Assembly (NCBI RefSeq): GCF_000006405.1
Contig: NW_003205565.1
Location: 156,015-220,014, forward strand
DNA from: Perkinsus marinus ATCC 50983
Lineage: Eukaryota; Perkinsozoa; Perkinsida; Perkinsidae
Direction of reading: 5' to 3'
Length of the DNA stretch: 64,000 bases
In this document: positions 21,176-33,404 of the stretch, piece after piece
How positions within the stretch are numbered: position 1 is the stretch's first letter
How the letters are laid out: each line of letters begins with the position of its first letter
Notes under the pieces: model-generated
Databases searched by the model: none
What the model was told of the DNA's origin: nothing
The model's input: only the letters and a program-made list of their open reading frames with translations
Translations under genes and position numbers: made by a program

Positions 21176-24100
21176 ATGGCTGCAACTACTCCGGCAAGAA
21201 GTCTCCGAGGAGTACCGCCCTCGATGATTGCATACCTGGGTGAGGAAGAGGCCGCGAGAGTTGCCAACGCTCGACTGTTGGTGGTCGGAGCTGGTGGCAT
21301 AGGCTGTGAGCTGCTGAAGGATCTTAGCATGATGGGGGTATATCAGTAAGGAACTGAGTCCACTTTGGTACGCTCCGTTGAGTAGGTCCGGAACGTGACC
21401 ACCATCGACCTGGATACAATTGATGTTTCCAATCTCAATCGACAATTCTTGTTTCGGCGGCATCATGTGAACCGACCGAAGGCCGAAGTCGCCTCGGAGG
21501 CCGCCATGGCCTTCAACAAGGAGGTAAGGACGCATAGTCCTCTGAAGATAACGGAAATTGTCTGCTGTTCCTGAATGCTAGTGGAAGGGTCCTCCTCCCT
21601 TATGTCTCAGGTGAAAATTGATGGGAAGTTGGGAAACGTGAAGGACCCGCAATATTCCTCGACATTCTTCTCCTCTTTCGACGTGGTCCTCAATGCTCTC
21701 GATAACGTGGATGCGAGACGCCATGTTAATCGCCTTTGTTTGGCGACTAAGCGGCCGCTTATTGAGGCTGGTAGTATGAAGGTGTCTATCACTTCCTTAT
21801 AGAAAAGCAGTGGACGGGAAAATGAAAACCCGGAAGCTCACTGTGCCTGTAGTTAATCCTCCATGTTAGGAACAACTGGATTCACTGGACAGTGTACGGT
21901 CATATATCCGCAGCAGAGTGAATGCTATGAGTGTGAGTCTTGGGGGAGATCATTTGGACAGTCGAGCATAGGAAGGCTGGTTGTAGGGGTTTGTTCCATA
22001 CTCGAAACTTGCGTGAGGAAATTTCAGCATGATCAAATTAATCAGATTAACTACATGTAAGGTGTATTCTCATAGTCAGCCAAGGAACCGCTGAGTGAAG
22101 CGAACATATATTTCATCGCTGCTCGAAACTGTATCCGGCTCTCCAGTGTTATTCAAGTGGGGATCAGCAGTCTAAGGCGTCTATCGTTCAGGCACGAGCA
22201 AGGCTGCCCCGAAGGTTTACCCGGTATGCACTATTCGATCGACACCCTCAACCCCCGTGCATTGCATACAATGGGCGAAATTACTGTAGGGGCTTTTCAG
22301 GAGTGTGAGGTGATTAATGATTGCTGTTGGCTAGGTTCGAACTCATGTTTGGCATTGAAGATGACAACAGTGTGTTGGCCGATCTGAAGGAACCTCTCAA
22401 TAGACTACGCTCTTCAGGTAGGTGTTGGAGCCTGCCACTGCTTCGTCAACAGAGAACATGGCTTACACCTCTCTGTAGCTACAATCTTACTCTATGTTCA
22501 TCGCTTTTAAAATGGGTTATTATATATAGATATTGATTATATTATCGATCCATCGTATATTAGTACTATATATTGGAGTTTCACCTGTTTCACGTGAAGG
22601 AGCGTAATACTCGGTGAAAAACGCGATATTCGCGCTATGCAGTAGTCGTGAAATATGTTTTTCACAAGTGCTTTTCATATCACCGGTGAAACTCCATTAT
22701 TAATACTTCCTATTGAGTATGCAATGTTGAATGACTAAGTCTTCGTCCCGTCAGATGATGACGCGTCGGTGAAAGAGGACGAGATACGACGAGAAGCTGT
22801 GGCTATCTTCAATCATCTCTTCTGCAATGACATCAGGTAAAGGCGTCAGGGTGGATGAGTTTCACCGACTGTTGTAGGTCTCAGCTGGAATTGACAAACC
22901 TCTGGGCTGACGGCAAGCGGCAGGCTCCCATACCACTGAGCTTCAACGAGGCGGTGGCGACAGGATCTGAGGAGGAGAAGGACGTAAGTGATGGACACTC
23001 CGATCCATGTTGACGTGTACAGTTATAGGTACAAGCGGTGTGGTCAGTGGCGAAGCAGGCTAGATTATTCGTGGACACGGTGAGTCGCATATTCTCTAGC
23101 AGAAGGGACGAGATCGGTAATAATAGGCGGTAGAAGGGTCTGTAGGATTTGCAGGGGTTCTGTGTATGCCGCGTTATCCGCTAGAACAGAGCAGTGTAGG
23201 GCATCCAGATCTGAACATGTTTTCGATGGACTCATGTGCATAACAGGAAAGGGCCATATATCATCTCAACATTTCATCTTTTCACTGCGAAAGCATCGCT
23301 CTTACTTGTGTGGGCGTATTCGTGAGGGAGCGAGAGGATATTGTGACTGGACGCTTTACCGTGGGGGTTCCGGGGATGAAGACGTCTATACAAAAACACC
23401 AGCTCTGTCTCTCGCAAGTTCTCCGCGATGGCCCCTCCTGCTGATGTATATTCATGTATCATTTTCGATCGCCTCCACCTGCTGTCGTGACAGGTACCAT
23501 GGCCTTCAGCAAGGACGACAAGATGGCCGTCGACTTTGTTTGTGCTGCATCGAATATGAGAATGCACAACTACCACATACCGCTGCAAAGCCGGTGGTCA
23601 GTCGAGTCTATTGCTGGCGCGATTGTAGACGATTTGATAGCTCCTTTACTTGCCATATGAGGGTTGATTCAGGTACCTGCGGTTGCGACCACGAACTGTA
23701 TTGTTGCCGGTTTGCAGTGTACCAATCTCCTTGCGATTTTGCGAGAAATTCCTCGGTGCGAGCAAGATCGCAGCAGAAAGTTCAGCCTGAGGGCATCAGG
23801 AGCGACCAACGTGTGGATCAAGTGAGGCCTCCTATGCTGGCCGAGACAAGCGAGATTTCAGATACCCAGATCCTGCTGGGAAGAACATCCTTGTTCCTGA
23901 CGCGTTCTTGCCGCCTAACCCGGATTGTTACGTCTGTCAAAGCTCCTGGGTGACGGTAACCCTAAACGACTTGGGGTGAGTTATTTACTACCAGCGTGTT
24001 TGCGGTAGTGACGAGATGCATCTCAGAAAGTGGACTGTGCAGGACTTCGTGACGAAGGTGCTGAAGAAGCAGCTTGGAGCATCAGCCCCTTTTTTGGTCT

Positions 24101-24676
24101 TCCAAGGTGGCTAACGGGGCGGGTGCCTCGGCTGAGATCTCTCATGCGATCAGGTAACGTGATTTATGAGGTTACTACGGATGAGGACGAGGATGACGAA
24201 GATGAAGGTCTGCATCCGGAATGGTCGCTGAAGCAGTGGGATATCGTGAGTTTCGATTCGCTGATTTTTCCATCAGAAGCGTTGTTTAGGAACCAGGAAG
24301 CCTCATTGACGCCACTGACGATATGCAGTCATGGAGTACTCAGATTGTGCTACTCGAGGATCCCAGGTAGATTCGATCGGTCTTGTTGGCCTATCAGCTG
24401 TGCGCTCTTAGTATGAGTGAGGAAGACCATCCGGAGCTGTTCACTATCTCCCGCGGACAACAACAGGCTGCTTCTCCAACTGAGTGAGTCGGGCTTATAT
24501 TGCAATATTGCTCATATTGCTCGGAAGGCGCTCGATTGGATTAGCATATAAGTTCTTGCGGTGAGCAAATTGTCGCAGTGTGTAGGAAACGAACCTTGGA
24601 CGATGGTACTGTGGAAGAGTTGCCCAAGCGCAGGAAGCTGAACGATGAGAAGACTAACATTCACAACGGTCACTGA
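21176..24676 (+). CDS. UBA2: SUMO-activating enzyme subunit 2 (UBA2/SAE2)
   Basis: This is the catalytic half of the SUMO E1, which adenylates SUMO and carries it as a thioester. The start at 21176 gives [12 protein letters not shown], then [17 protein letters not shown] (nucleotide-binding GxGxxG). Next come [38 protein letters not shown] and [15 protein letters not shown]. The active-site cysteine is in [20 protein letters not shown] (about 22222-22280). [18 protein letters not shown] and [20 protein letters not shown] match the UBA2 Cys domain, and [20 protein letters not shown] plus [20 protein letters not shown] the second adenylation part. [15 protein letters not shown] is the zinc CxxC site. 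A ubiquitin-fold domain and a basic tail ([19 protein letters not shown], nuclear signal) end at 24676. At least ten introns interrupt it. Confidence 0.93.
22575..22695. repeat. Nested inverted-repeat (MITE-like) element in a UBA2 intron
   Basis: An 11-bp perfect terminal inverted repeat, GGAGTTTCACC at 22575-22585 and its complement at 22685-22695, encloses 99 bp. Inside is a second inverted pair, GTGAAAAAC at 22614-22622 against 22657-22665, and a palindrome TTCACGTGAA at 22589-22598. The surroundings are AT-rich with TATA/TAAT runs on both sides. Size and symmetry fit a miniature inverted-repeat element or a stable hairpin. No transposase is present. Other copies in the genome would be needed to call it mobile. 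Confidence 0.5.
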
Positions 24677-24857
24677 GATCCTGTCAGGTTGCTGAAGTTT
24701 CTATCGGTGATGAACTGATCTGAGTTGGAATGTCAATAACTGATGGGTGTGGTGTAAGAGACGAGGTTTGATTTAGAGCTTTCCCCGGCCCGACAGCTCG
24801 CGAGTTCGCTACTATAGTTTGTTTCTTGTCGGCTGTTGTGCCGGACTTACCGTCTAA

Positions 24858-27800
24858 ATGACAACATTGAATAAACTCGGCATTCAGGGTATCAGATCGT
24901 TCTCATCGGAAAGGATCGAAGCTATCGAATTTGAGAAGCCTGTCACGCTCATTGTGGGCCACAACGGAGCAGGTATTATGTCCATGGCACGCAGAAGTCT
25001 CACATCACGTGTTGTCCGACACGTCGAAATGGTCAATCATCATGCGAACTAAATTTAAACTCAAACATCACTTTTCAAGGACATACCACTCCTTCGACAA
25101 ATAGTACGACGAGTTATATTGCTGTCTGTCAACCAAAATACACCGTGGTTGTCGTCGTAGATGGTCTCTGAGAGGCTCAGGGGATCCCTTATAGTGGCAA
25201 CCGCGTAAACCGATCATAGGGAGCATCTCTATTGCACCCAATCCCATCTGGACTCCTCAGGGAAGACGACGGTCATCGAGTGCCTCAAGATGGCTACCAC
25301 AGGAGTGCTGCCACCTAACTGCGATAAGGGACACGGGTACAATCACCCTATGTCGCCATGGGCTTCGAGTTTTCCATTGTAGGTTTGTCTTCGACCCGAA
25401 TGTTGCCGGAGTGCCAGAAGTGAAGGGGCAGATCAAGCTCATGTTCCGCTCTGCTGCAGCGAAGCAGGTATGAGGCCGTTATTCATTGTAGAGCATGGTG
25501 TCTTAACTAGGTGGTCATGTCCAGGATATTCCAGCTGACGAATCAACGCAACCGAGCTGGGGTATTGAAGACGACATTCAAGCAGTTAGAAAGCCTCATC
25601 AAGTGAGCGTAGTCATTAGGTCAATCCACGTCGTGATCAGCAACACCGGGCAGTCTCATTCTAATGCGAAGCGCGGACGGATAAGTCTATCTGCGAACTT
25701 ATTTTGTATGTGTTGTAAGGGTTGAAAGTCAGCAGGATGTTTCAACCATATCGTCGAACTCCCTAATAGGGAGTCTCTATTAAAGGAATCTTCACACTGT
25801 GGTCAATATTGGATTTCTTTGACTACTACGTTTACCCTAACCTCCTCAGCACGCTGACCTGAGTACTCGGAACATGTATGTTTCCTATCCTAGGGTTAAA
25901 GGAGAGAATGGAGCTCCAACTCAGACTATCACTAAGAAGTGCGCTGATATGGACGTACTCATCCCTCAGCTCATGGGCGTTCCCAAAGCAGTAAGACGAG
26001 TGCTGGCTCTCACGCCCATCTCGAAACCGCCAGGTTTTGGAAAATGTCATATTCTGTCACCAGGAGGACAGTAATTGGCCTCTAGCGGACAAAGCGGCTC
26101 TGAAAAAGAAGTTCGATGATATATTCGGATCGGCTAGGTGAAGACGGCTCGATCGAAATTTCAGATCTTGCTAGGTGGTATGTATTGGCAGGTATACGAA
26201 GGCGCTAGAATCGATTGAGAAGTGTAGGAAGGAGCTGATGGCCGAGACGAAGGATAAGAAGCACCTGCTGGAAATGCTTGGGAAAGTGTGAGGGGCTCAC
26301 CCGGTGCGGATTTGACGTGTATCGCAGGATTGCTGCTTTTGCTAGGACTATGAAGGAGCTCGCAGTCTAAAGGCACAGCTGGAAATCCTATCCCAAGAGG
26401 AGGGCCGTCTTTGCGACGAAGTCGAGGACATGAACACTAAAATTGATCACGCACAGGTAAGTTTCTCATGGTTGGATTCGCAAGCTGAGATATAAAGTCA
26501 GGGAGAACTTCGCGAGGCTGTCGCAGAGGATGCCAAGATGAGAGACGCCCAAGTCAAATTGGCTGAGAAAAAAGTGGGATTTGCACTTCCATCGGACATC
26601 GCAAAATCCCGACTCATACTTGCTGAAAACGCAATGGTCATCCGACTCTCCAGCTCGTAGGTTTTGTTTGTCCTGGAGAGAGCTACTGCTGAGAGTAAAT
26701 TGCAACCTGCGGTGTCTCCGCCGCTCATCGTAATGGCAAGAAGGACGAGGGCTTGAATGCAAATTCCTCATCGTTGAAGGTCGACAAGAAGTCGACCTTC
26801 AATCCTCTCGTATTAGAGTGCTCTTTGGAAGTCCGGTCCTCCGCGACTTGGTAGCTCGCAGTTGATTCTGAAGAGTAGATAGATTACAGGGAACTTCCAA
26901 CCTTCTACTCCGCAGAGTGACTGGTGTTTTCTTTCTCAGGCTATTATGCAACGGCTGCAGAATGACATTGCCACCTTGAGAGGTTCACTACCGGAGGTCT
27001 TCGAGGATTCTCTCAGCGTTTTGGAAGCGACACTGACCAACGAACTTTCGGAAGAAGTGAGGCTCTTGCTTTGGCTGTACAGCGAAGTGGGTCGGTTCAG
27101 TTCATGACGGGATTGCGACGGGCAGTTGAAGGTTCACAGAGGGCGCTTGAGGAAGGGGTGGAAACTCTCAGAGAACGAAACGTGAGTGGATACTCTTATT
27201 CTATCGAACCGCAGGCCGCCCCGCCCGACGTGTTCTTGTTGGGTTTGTTCACTACGGCATGGTGTGGCTTATAGGCACAGACCCGAGCAATGCGAGTTGA
27301 TGCAGGAGAAGCAGCAAACGCTCATGAGCTGATGGTTATGAGACAACAGGAGTTGGATCATAAGCTGGCGACGTTGAAGGATCGAGGACTTGTGAAGGGG
27401 GATGCATCACAAGGTATGGATGTCCATCGTCTCCAGCGGGAGCTGACGCGAAATTGTTATTGGACCCCTGTTCTTATTACTTGCCGTGGTTAATCGCACT
27501 CTAATCTTCGGTGGTTCATCATCGTTTGCTCGTGAGAGTTCTACTCGCGTGGCTGGCGCTGCTCGAAGGATATCTCGTTCTGATGACATTGTCCATCATC
27601 TGTCCGGAGGCGCATCGTGCAGCCTCGTATCTTTGGACGATGTCACCACGCCAACACTGGTGGTCAATGTTGCCGAAGAGACATGTGTGGTGTAGATACG
27701 CTTCTGGAGTGTTTGCAGTCCTCAATAGTGGAACGGGTCAAGGAGTCACGACGAGCGCTTGAGGCTTGTCGAACCGAAGAGGAACGAGCGGAACAAGAAC

Positions 27801-30800
27801 TAGGTAAGATAGGAATCAGCCTCAATCACGATGGTCTTGCACTGCGCGCTGTTTGATCGGCCACATCAGGGCTTTCGGCCGGTCTCGCCTGTGAGCTTCT
27901 CACTGCTTGTGTTATTTTCAGCACGGAGGGAGTCGCTCTGTCAGAACCAGCGACAAGTACTGCAAAGCCTCGAGTTCAAAAGCTCCACGCTTGAACGTAC
28001 GAAGGCGAATTCCGGTCAGATGCTCTCAGAAGCAAAAGGTGATTGCGCTGAAGCCAGAGCAGTCGAGAAAGCATCTCAATCGTTTTTAGAAACAGAAAGA
28101 GAGATAAGTGAAGTGGAACGTAAAATTGCCTCCACGAGCAATAATGCTGAGGCATCGGCTCGCCTCCAGGAGATCGAGCAAGCTCTTCGGAAACTGATGA
28201 TAGAAAAAGGCGAGAATCAGCGAGAAGTGAGCCAACTGTCCTGAGGGGAATGCTCGATTGCAGTTGCCCGAAAGACCAAAATGGTGGTCCCTAATTTTAG
28301 TTGGCACGAGCGTTGGAATCTGTACAGAGGCTCAATCAAGACAGTGGTGTCGCAACAGAGGCTGAGGTGAGAGCTCAGAGCAACTCTCTCCGCTGAGGGT
28401 CGTGAATGGATAGGTCCTCAGCCGCAATGTTGAAAGTCTTCGGTTAACCATGCAGAGGATTATAAACGAGAATCCGGGGTTGGATTCAACCAGGTGAGGA
28501 AATTTTTTGTTCTTTGCCAAGTTGCTAATGGCCGTAAGCCTAGCCCAACTGACGGAGTAGCTTGTTCCGTGTCCTGTCTCAGCCCTCGAGACGCTCAACA
28601 AATTCTGCAGCGTTCCATTGACGCCGCTCGGGCTCAGAAGAACTCCGCAGGAGCCAAGCAGAAAGAAGTGAGATCAGCTGTGACCTTAGTTGGACCGATT
28701 CACGCTCACTTGAGGCCATTTCGACGAGGGCAGCGGCTTCGGCTAGAGTGGAGCTCGAGAGAGGGCAATTGAAGGACGCTGAAGACCAGCTGAGTATCTA
28801 TCAAGGTGAGCGGAGGTCTTTCAATTCGGCGAGGTCGGGGTGAACTTGTTGTCCATGCGCATACTGTAGGAGATCCCTTAATCAAATACGAGGTCTCTCT
28901 CTTTGAGCGCAACGGTAAATGAGGGAATTTCTTTATACAGATAGCTGCAAAGAATTCGGCAATGTCCGAGAGTTTTATAAGTCCGCACAGAGAAGGTTGG
29001 AAGAGAATCAGAAAGAGTATTATTTGGTAGAGGCCGGCTCGGAACTGTAGGCATATTTCTGAAGCTAATGCAGTGTTTATCTCCGCGACCTTGGGTAGGT
29101 ATAAGTCTATCCAAGCACGTTCGTTGAAGCGACATAAATGTCAGCTGTGTAAAAGAGGCCTCTCGTCGCAAGGCGTGGTGGATGACCTCAACTCGACAGT
29201 GGAGAAGTTTGTGGAACGGGTACCGGAGATGCTGGCCGCGCGGTCTCGTATGATAGATGAAGCCAAGAAGGAGATGGAAGGTAAGACGTGTTCGTGGAAG
29301 TTTACTGCAGAACTTTTTTTGCACTAAATTCAATGGAATTTTCGCGCTTGAAAGAGTCCTGGCTCTGAACCGGACCCATTTCATTTTCTACTGCGAAAGA
29401 GAAAATAATTTTCTAAGGCAGCCGTTTCATCTCAGCCGCAGAAGCCCTTCTCCCTGATTGGGCGGCGCTAGAGAAGTTGCAGTCGACTACGATTCCTGAT
29501 GTTAATGAGCGGGTACAGGTTGCTGTTGCTCTGCTCGTGTATGAGAGACCCTCGCAGTTACGAGAGGCGGAATCGAATCTCAGGCGGATTGAGATGGAGG
29601 CGGATAGGTCCTTAGGACGACTATCAGCTGCGGAGAAGGAGGTGCGTGGTGTCGTGATCAAAAACAGTATGAACCCGTTGGTTATTGATATCGTTATCAA
29701 GGGCTATCATTGCTACACCCTTGCCGTGCGATTTTGACGAGTTGACACGCAAGAATGACAATATTTGTCTTGAGACTTGCAGTAGAAATTCATTTTGACA
29801 CACCTTCAGAATGAACATTGAAAATTGACAATACGAGCTCCAGGAAAAGGTGTAGTTCACGGCTCGTGCATTAGTTCGTTCTACTTGAGTGAGGCACTAG
29901 CTAGATTCAACTCTCCACGAAAGTAGATATCACTGTCACTCAGGTAGTATCGCTGTCATCGCTACAATCAGCAGCAGCACGACTGGCAGCAACGGCACAC
30001 CAACTGGAGACAGCTGAAAAGTCCTTGCGATCGGCTGAGTCGCGGCTGCAGGAGGTTTCAGCAACAGGTGAGCTATTAGTAGGAGAGATTGCGCGACTGG
30101 TTGGTGTCTATAGAACCGACGATAGGTTCGAATCTCGTCCAAGAGCGGCGGAACGTCGATGCCGCACAGAAACGGATGATGCGGCTTGATGAGGAGGAGA
30201 AGAGCTTGCGAGACGAGAAGGATAAGTTGGTCGAGGGACACAGCACATCCCGTGTGGAGAATGAGAAATTGAAGGTTAGTAGTTTGCGCAAGTTCGTTCC
30301 ACGTTGCATTCTTTTCGAACTTGATGATAGTTTGGAATGTGTCTCAACGTGATCGATTGTGGCTATTCCGCCCGTCCATCAGGGTAAGCTGACCTCTCTA
30401 CGAGAGCGGCTCGGGCGTATTCGAGACGCTGAGAGTGAGGGGACGCGCGCCGCCGAGGAACTTCGAAAGCTTGACGAGCAGATGGATGGATGCCGCGAAG
30501 AGCTGGTGAGTCAGAGTGAATCGCATATTGTTATTTCTCTCGATTTAGGGAAGACTCAACGAGGGGGTGGAGACGGCCCGTCGCAAATTTGCTGAAGTTC
30601 GGAATTCTTCTCGAGAGGTCGTTGAGAGTAAAGAGCAACGGGTTAGGGAGGTGATGAGCGTGTGGGAGTCCGGATCTCTCGCTAGCGGGCCCCCCAGGTA
30701 CAGCAAGAGATTGACGGCTCCAGGCAGCTCGTAAACTCTATATCAGCGTTGAGAGATAAATCACAAGTGAGTTCTCGTTTGTGCTCATAGTGGGCCTCGG

Positions 30801-32341
30801 TTTCGCAAGAGTGATTGTCACTGATCTCAGAAGTCGTCGGAGATTCAGCGTAAGTTCGCGGAGGCAGAGGCGGCGGAGCGAAGCGCCACGGACACTGTGG
30901 AGGAACTCCGTACCAAGCGAGGCCAATGCGAAGGGGAACTCCGGGAGAAAGAGAGATGCCGAGAAGAAGTCGTGCAGAATATCAAGGTTGGTTTTTTTCA
31001 TTCCCCATCGCTACGCTTGTCGGGGATGCCGGGGTCCTATTTAGCTGAAGTCTCTGCAGCGAGAGCTGTCGGAATTTGAGCAGGAGGTTGAGACGCTGCA
31101 GCAGGAATACGGTGTCGTTGACTTCGCGGGAAAAGCGAAGCAAGTTGAGGATTTGCGATCTTCAGTTTTGGTGGGTCTATCTATTATCACGGATGAGCTG
31201 ATTCCTCGGTTCTAGAGTCTGCGGGAGCATAAGTCTAGAATTGAAGGGAAGGTTTCTCAGCTAGTAGACCAGCAAAGAGCAGTTTCTCATCAGCTCGATA
31301 GTACGACTGATCCACACCGTAACAATTGTAGTAGTTGTGACTAGGTTCCCTTTACAAAAACATCGACGACCGGCATCGCTCCGCTCTGATCCAGCATGAA
31401 GTGTCTGCTATGGCGACTCAGGATCTCTCTCGCTATCATTCTGCGTTGGACAAGGCTCTTATGAGGTAAGCCCACTAGTGCAGTCGCTTCCTCGGCTCTT
31501 ACTGTTGAACCCATTCCCACTTGATGGTGGTATACGCAATCGAGCAGTAGCTTCCGTTATTGAGCTGCATTGGTGTTATCGTTCGACCTCCATTGACTTC
31601 TCTACATCGCCGTTTCCTCGTTGGATATCCTCCTTCCCGTCAGATACCACGTCTCCAAGATGATGGAGATAAACCGAGTTATCAGAGAGCTGTGGCAGCA
31701 GGTGATTGTTCAGCATATGTGGAACTTCTGGTGAGCGTGAGATATGCTTTTCGAGGTCTATCGAGGCCGAGACATTGACTATATAGCAATTCGTTCCGAC
31801 ACTGAGGATGGTGCCGCAAATGTCACCAGTGCCACGAGGCTGCGAAGCTACAATTACAGGGTTGTAAGCTGCTAAATATGCATAGGGGATCACGTAACCA
31901 ATCATCCACTGTTCAGGTCATGACGTGCCAAGGAGTCGAAGTTGACATGAGAGGCCGATGCTCAGCTGGACAACGAGTTCTTGCGTCTTTAATAATTCGC
32001 CTAGCGTTGGCCGAGAGTTTCTGCTGTAACTGTGGTATTCTAGCACTGGATGAACCGACGACGAATTTGGATTCCACCAACATCGAAGGGCTGGTAGGCG
32101 GCAGACTGAGTGCACTATCGTGAAGGTGTTCCGTGTATGTCAGGCCGATGCACTTGCTGATTTGATTGAGACCAGGCGAAACAGCTCAAACTTTCAACTG
32201 CTTCTCATCACGCACGATGAAGAATTCGTGAGGAAGCTCGTGACCGGTCCGACTCATCCGTGCGATTACTATTATCGGGTTGCTAAAGATAACGAGGGAT
32301 TCAGTTTTATTAGACAGTGCAATGTTATAGATCTACAATGA
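24858..32341 (+). CDS. RAD50: RAD50 double-strand-break repair ATPase
   Basis: RAD50 is the SMC-like ATPase of the MRE11-RAD50-NBS1 complex. It starts [20 protein letters not shown]; the Walker A motif is GHNGAG joined to GKTTVIEC across a 288-nt intron (24973-25260). [20 protein letters not shown] and [18 protein letters not shown], then [20 protein letters not shown], match the RAD50 N-lobe. Long coiled-coil exons follow, with the zinc hook CQLC encoded at 29139-29150 in [14 protein letters not shown]. The second coiled coil leads to the C-lobe: signature [19 protein letters not shown], Walker [14 protein letters not shown] (about 32035-32075) and [16 protein letters not shown]. The stop is at 32341. 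More than twenty small introns cut the gene; several coiled-coil exon borders are approximate. No MRE11 or NBS1 gene is seen nearby. Confidence 0.93.
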
Positions 32342-33404
32342 TTGTTTCATGCTTTCCGTTGTGTAGTGTACTGAGTACTCTGCCATTCATGTTGTTGTCG
32401 AAATAGATACACTCAAGTCGAACGACGTTGATCGGTTGACTCAAGAGCATAAGATTACGCGACTAAGCCCTCGCCTAGATTCAAATCGGGTATTTCCGTT
32501 AATAAAACCCTTCTGGCACGGGAGTGTGGGTGAGGAATCACGTAGCGGCAGAGAAGCACCAACACGAAACCCGGAGCCGGCAGGCCCGCATTATTGGCGC
32601 TGCGCCACCGCGACGTGATTGATGTGTGAGGCTGACCTTCACACATCTTCCGGGTCGGGAGGGTTGGGTGAGAAGAACCAGAGGGTTCCATCACTGTACT
32701 GTAACAGTGCACGCCGCAGCATATTGCTACGCCACAGCGACACTCATCATGAAGGAGAGTGGTTGATCATATCAACTTGCTCTGCACGCAGGCGCACGTA
32801 TCTTACGGGTATGAGTCTCTATCGTCTGCGTGCGGAGACGGACGCTTCATAATTGCGTGCTAGGGGACACTCCCTCAGTCCGATCAGGTTTTACTCACGC
32901 GACACAAAGTTTGCTATCATTTTGTTGGACGAAATTGTCATTAGTCATTTACGTGATGGATGAAGGTGAACACGTACATATGTAAGTTGTTCTCAGTTCC
33001 GATGGACGTAATATGTCTACCTCGAGGTACGGGTGGCCCTTGATGGCTCCCCGCTACTGCATGGGATCGATCGTGGGTATAATGGGGCAAATCCATGGTT
33101 TTTCAGGCATGCACAAATATCATCGTACTAGGTTAATACCACATACTTACAACGTCGTTTTTATACAGTTCGAAACGTATAGAAAATGATCTTGCTATTC
33201 TCATTCACATCGTGTTGCAGAGATAAATTATTCCTCTTGTACTTCGAAGGTTGTTGAGGCGAAAGATTCTTCATATCCTCCTCTTCATGGAAAATCAGCT
33301 AACCAAAGATTTCCATGGCGTTTGAAACAGAAAAATTCGTATTCATATCATCTCATGGAGGCTTTGGAATAGAAAGGAAAAATTAAAAATTTCGTCAAAC
33401 TCAA
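32342..33404. other. Intergenic spacer, 3' ends of RAD50 and PAICS-like gene
   Basis: The genes on either side converge here. The spacer is AT-leaning from about 32870 and contains no supported gene. A minus-strand stretch near 32480-32610 has weak A- and B-box-like words but cannot be folded into a tRNA. Short plus-strand open frames at 32436-32852 show no domain. Confidence 0.4.

Noticed and set aside
32480-32610. Possible tRNA or SINE on the minus strand after RAD50
   Set aside because: A- and B-box-like words are about 120 bp apart and the arms do not fold.
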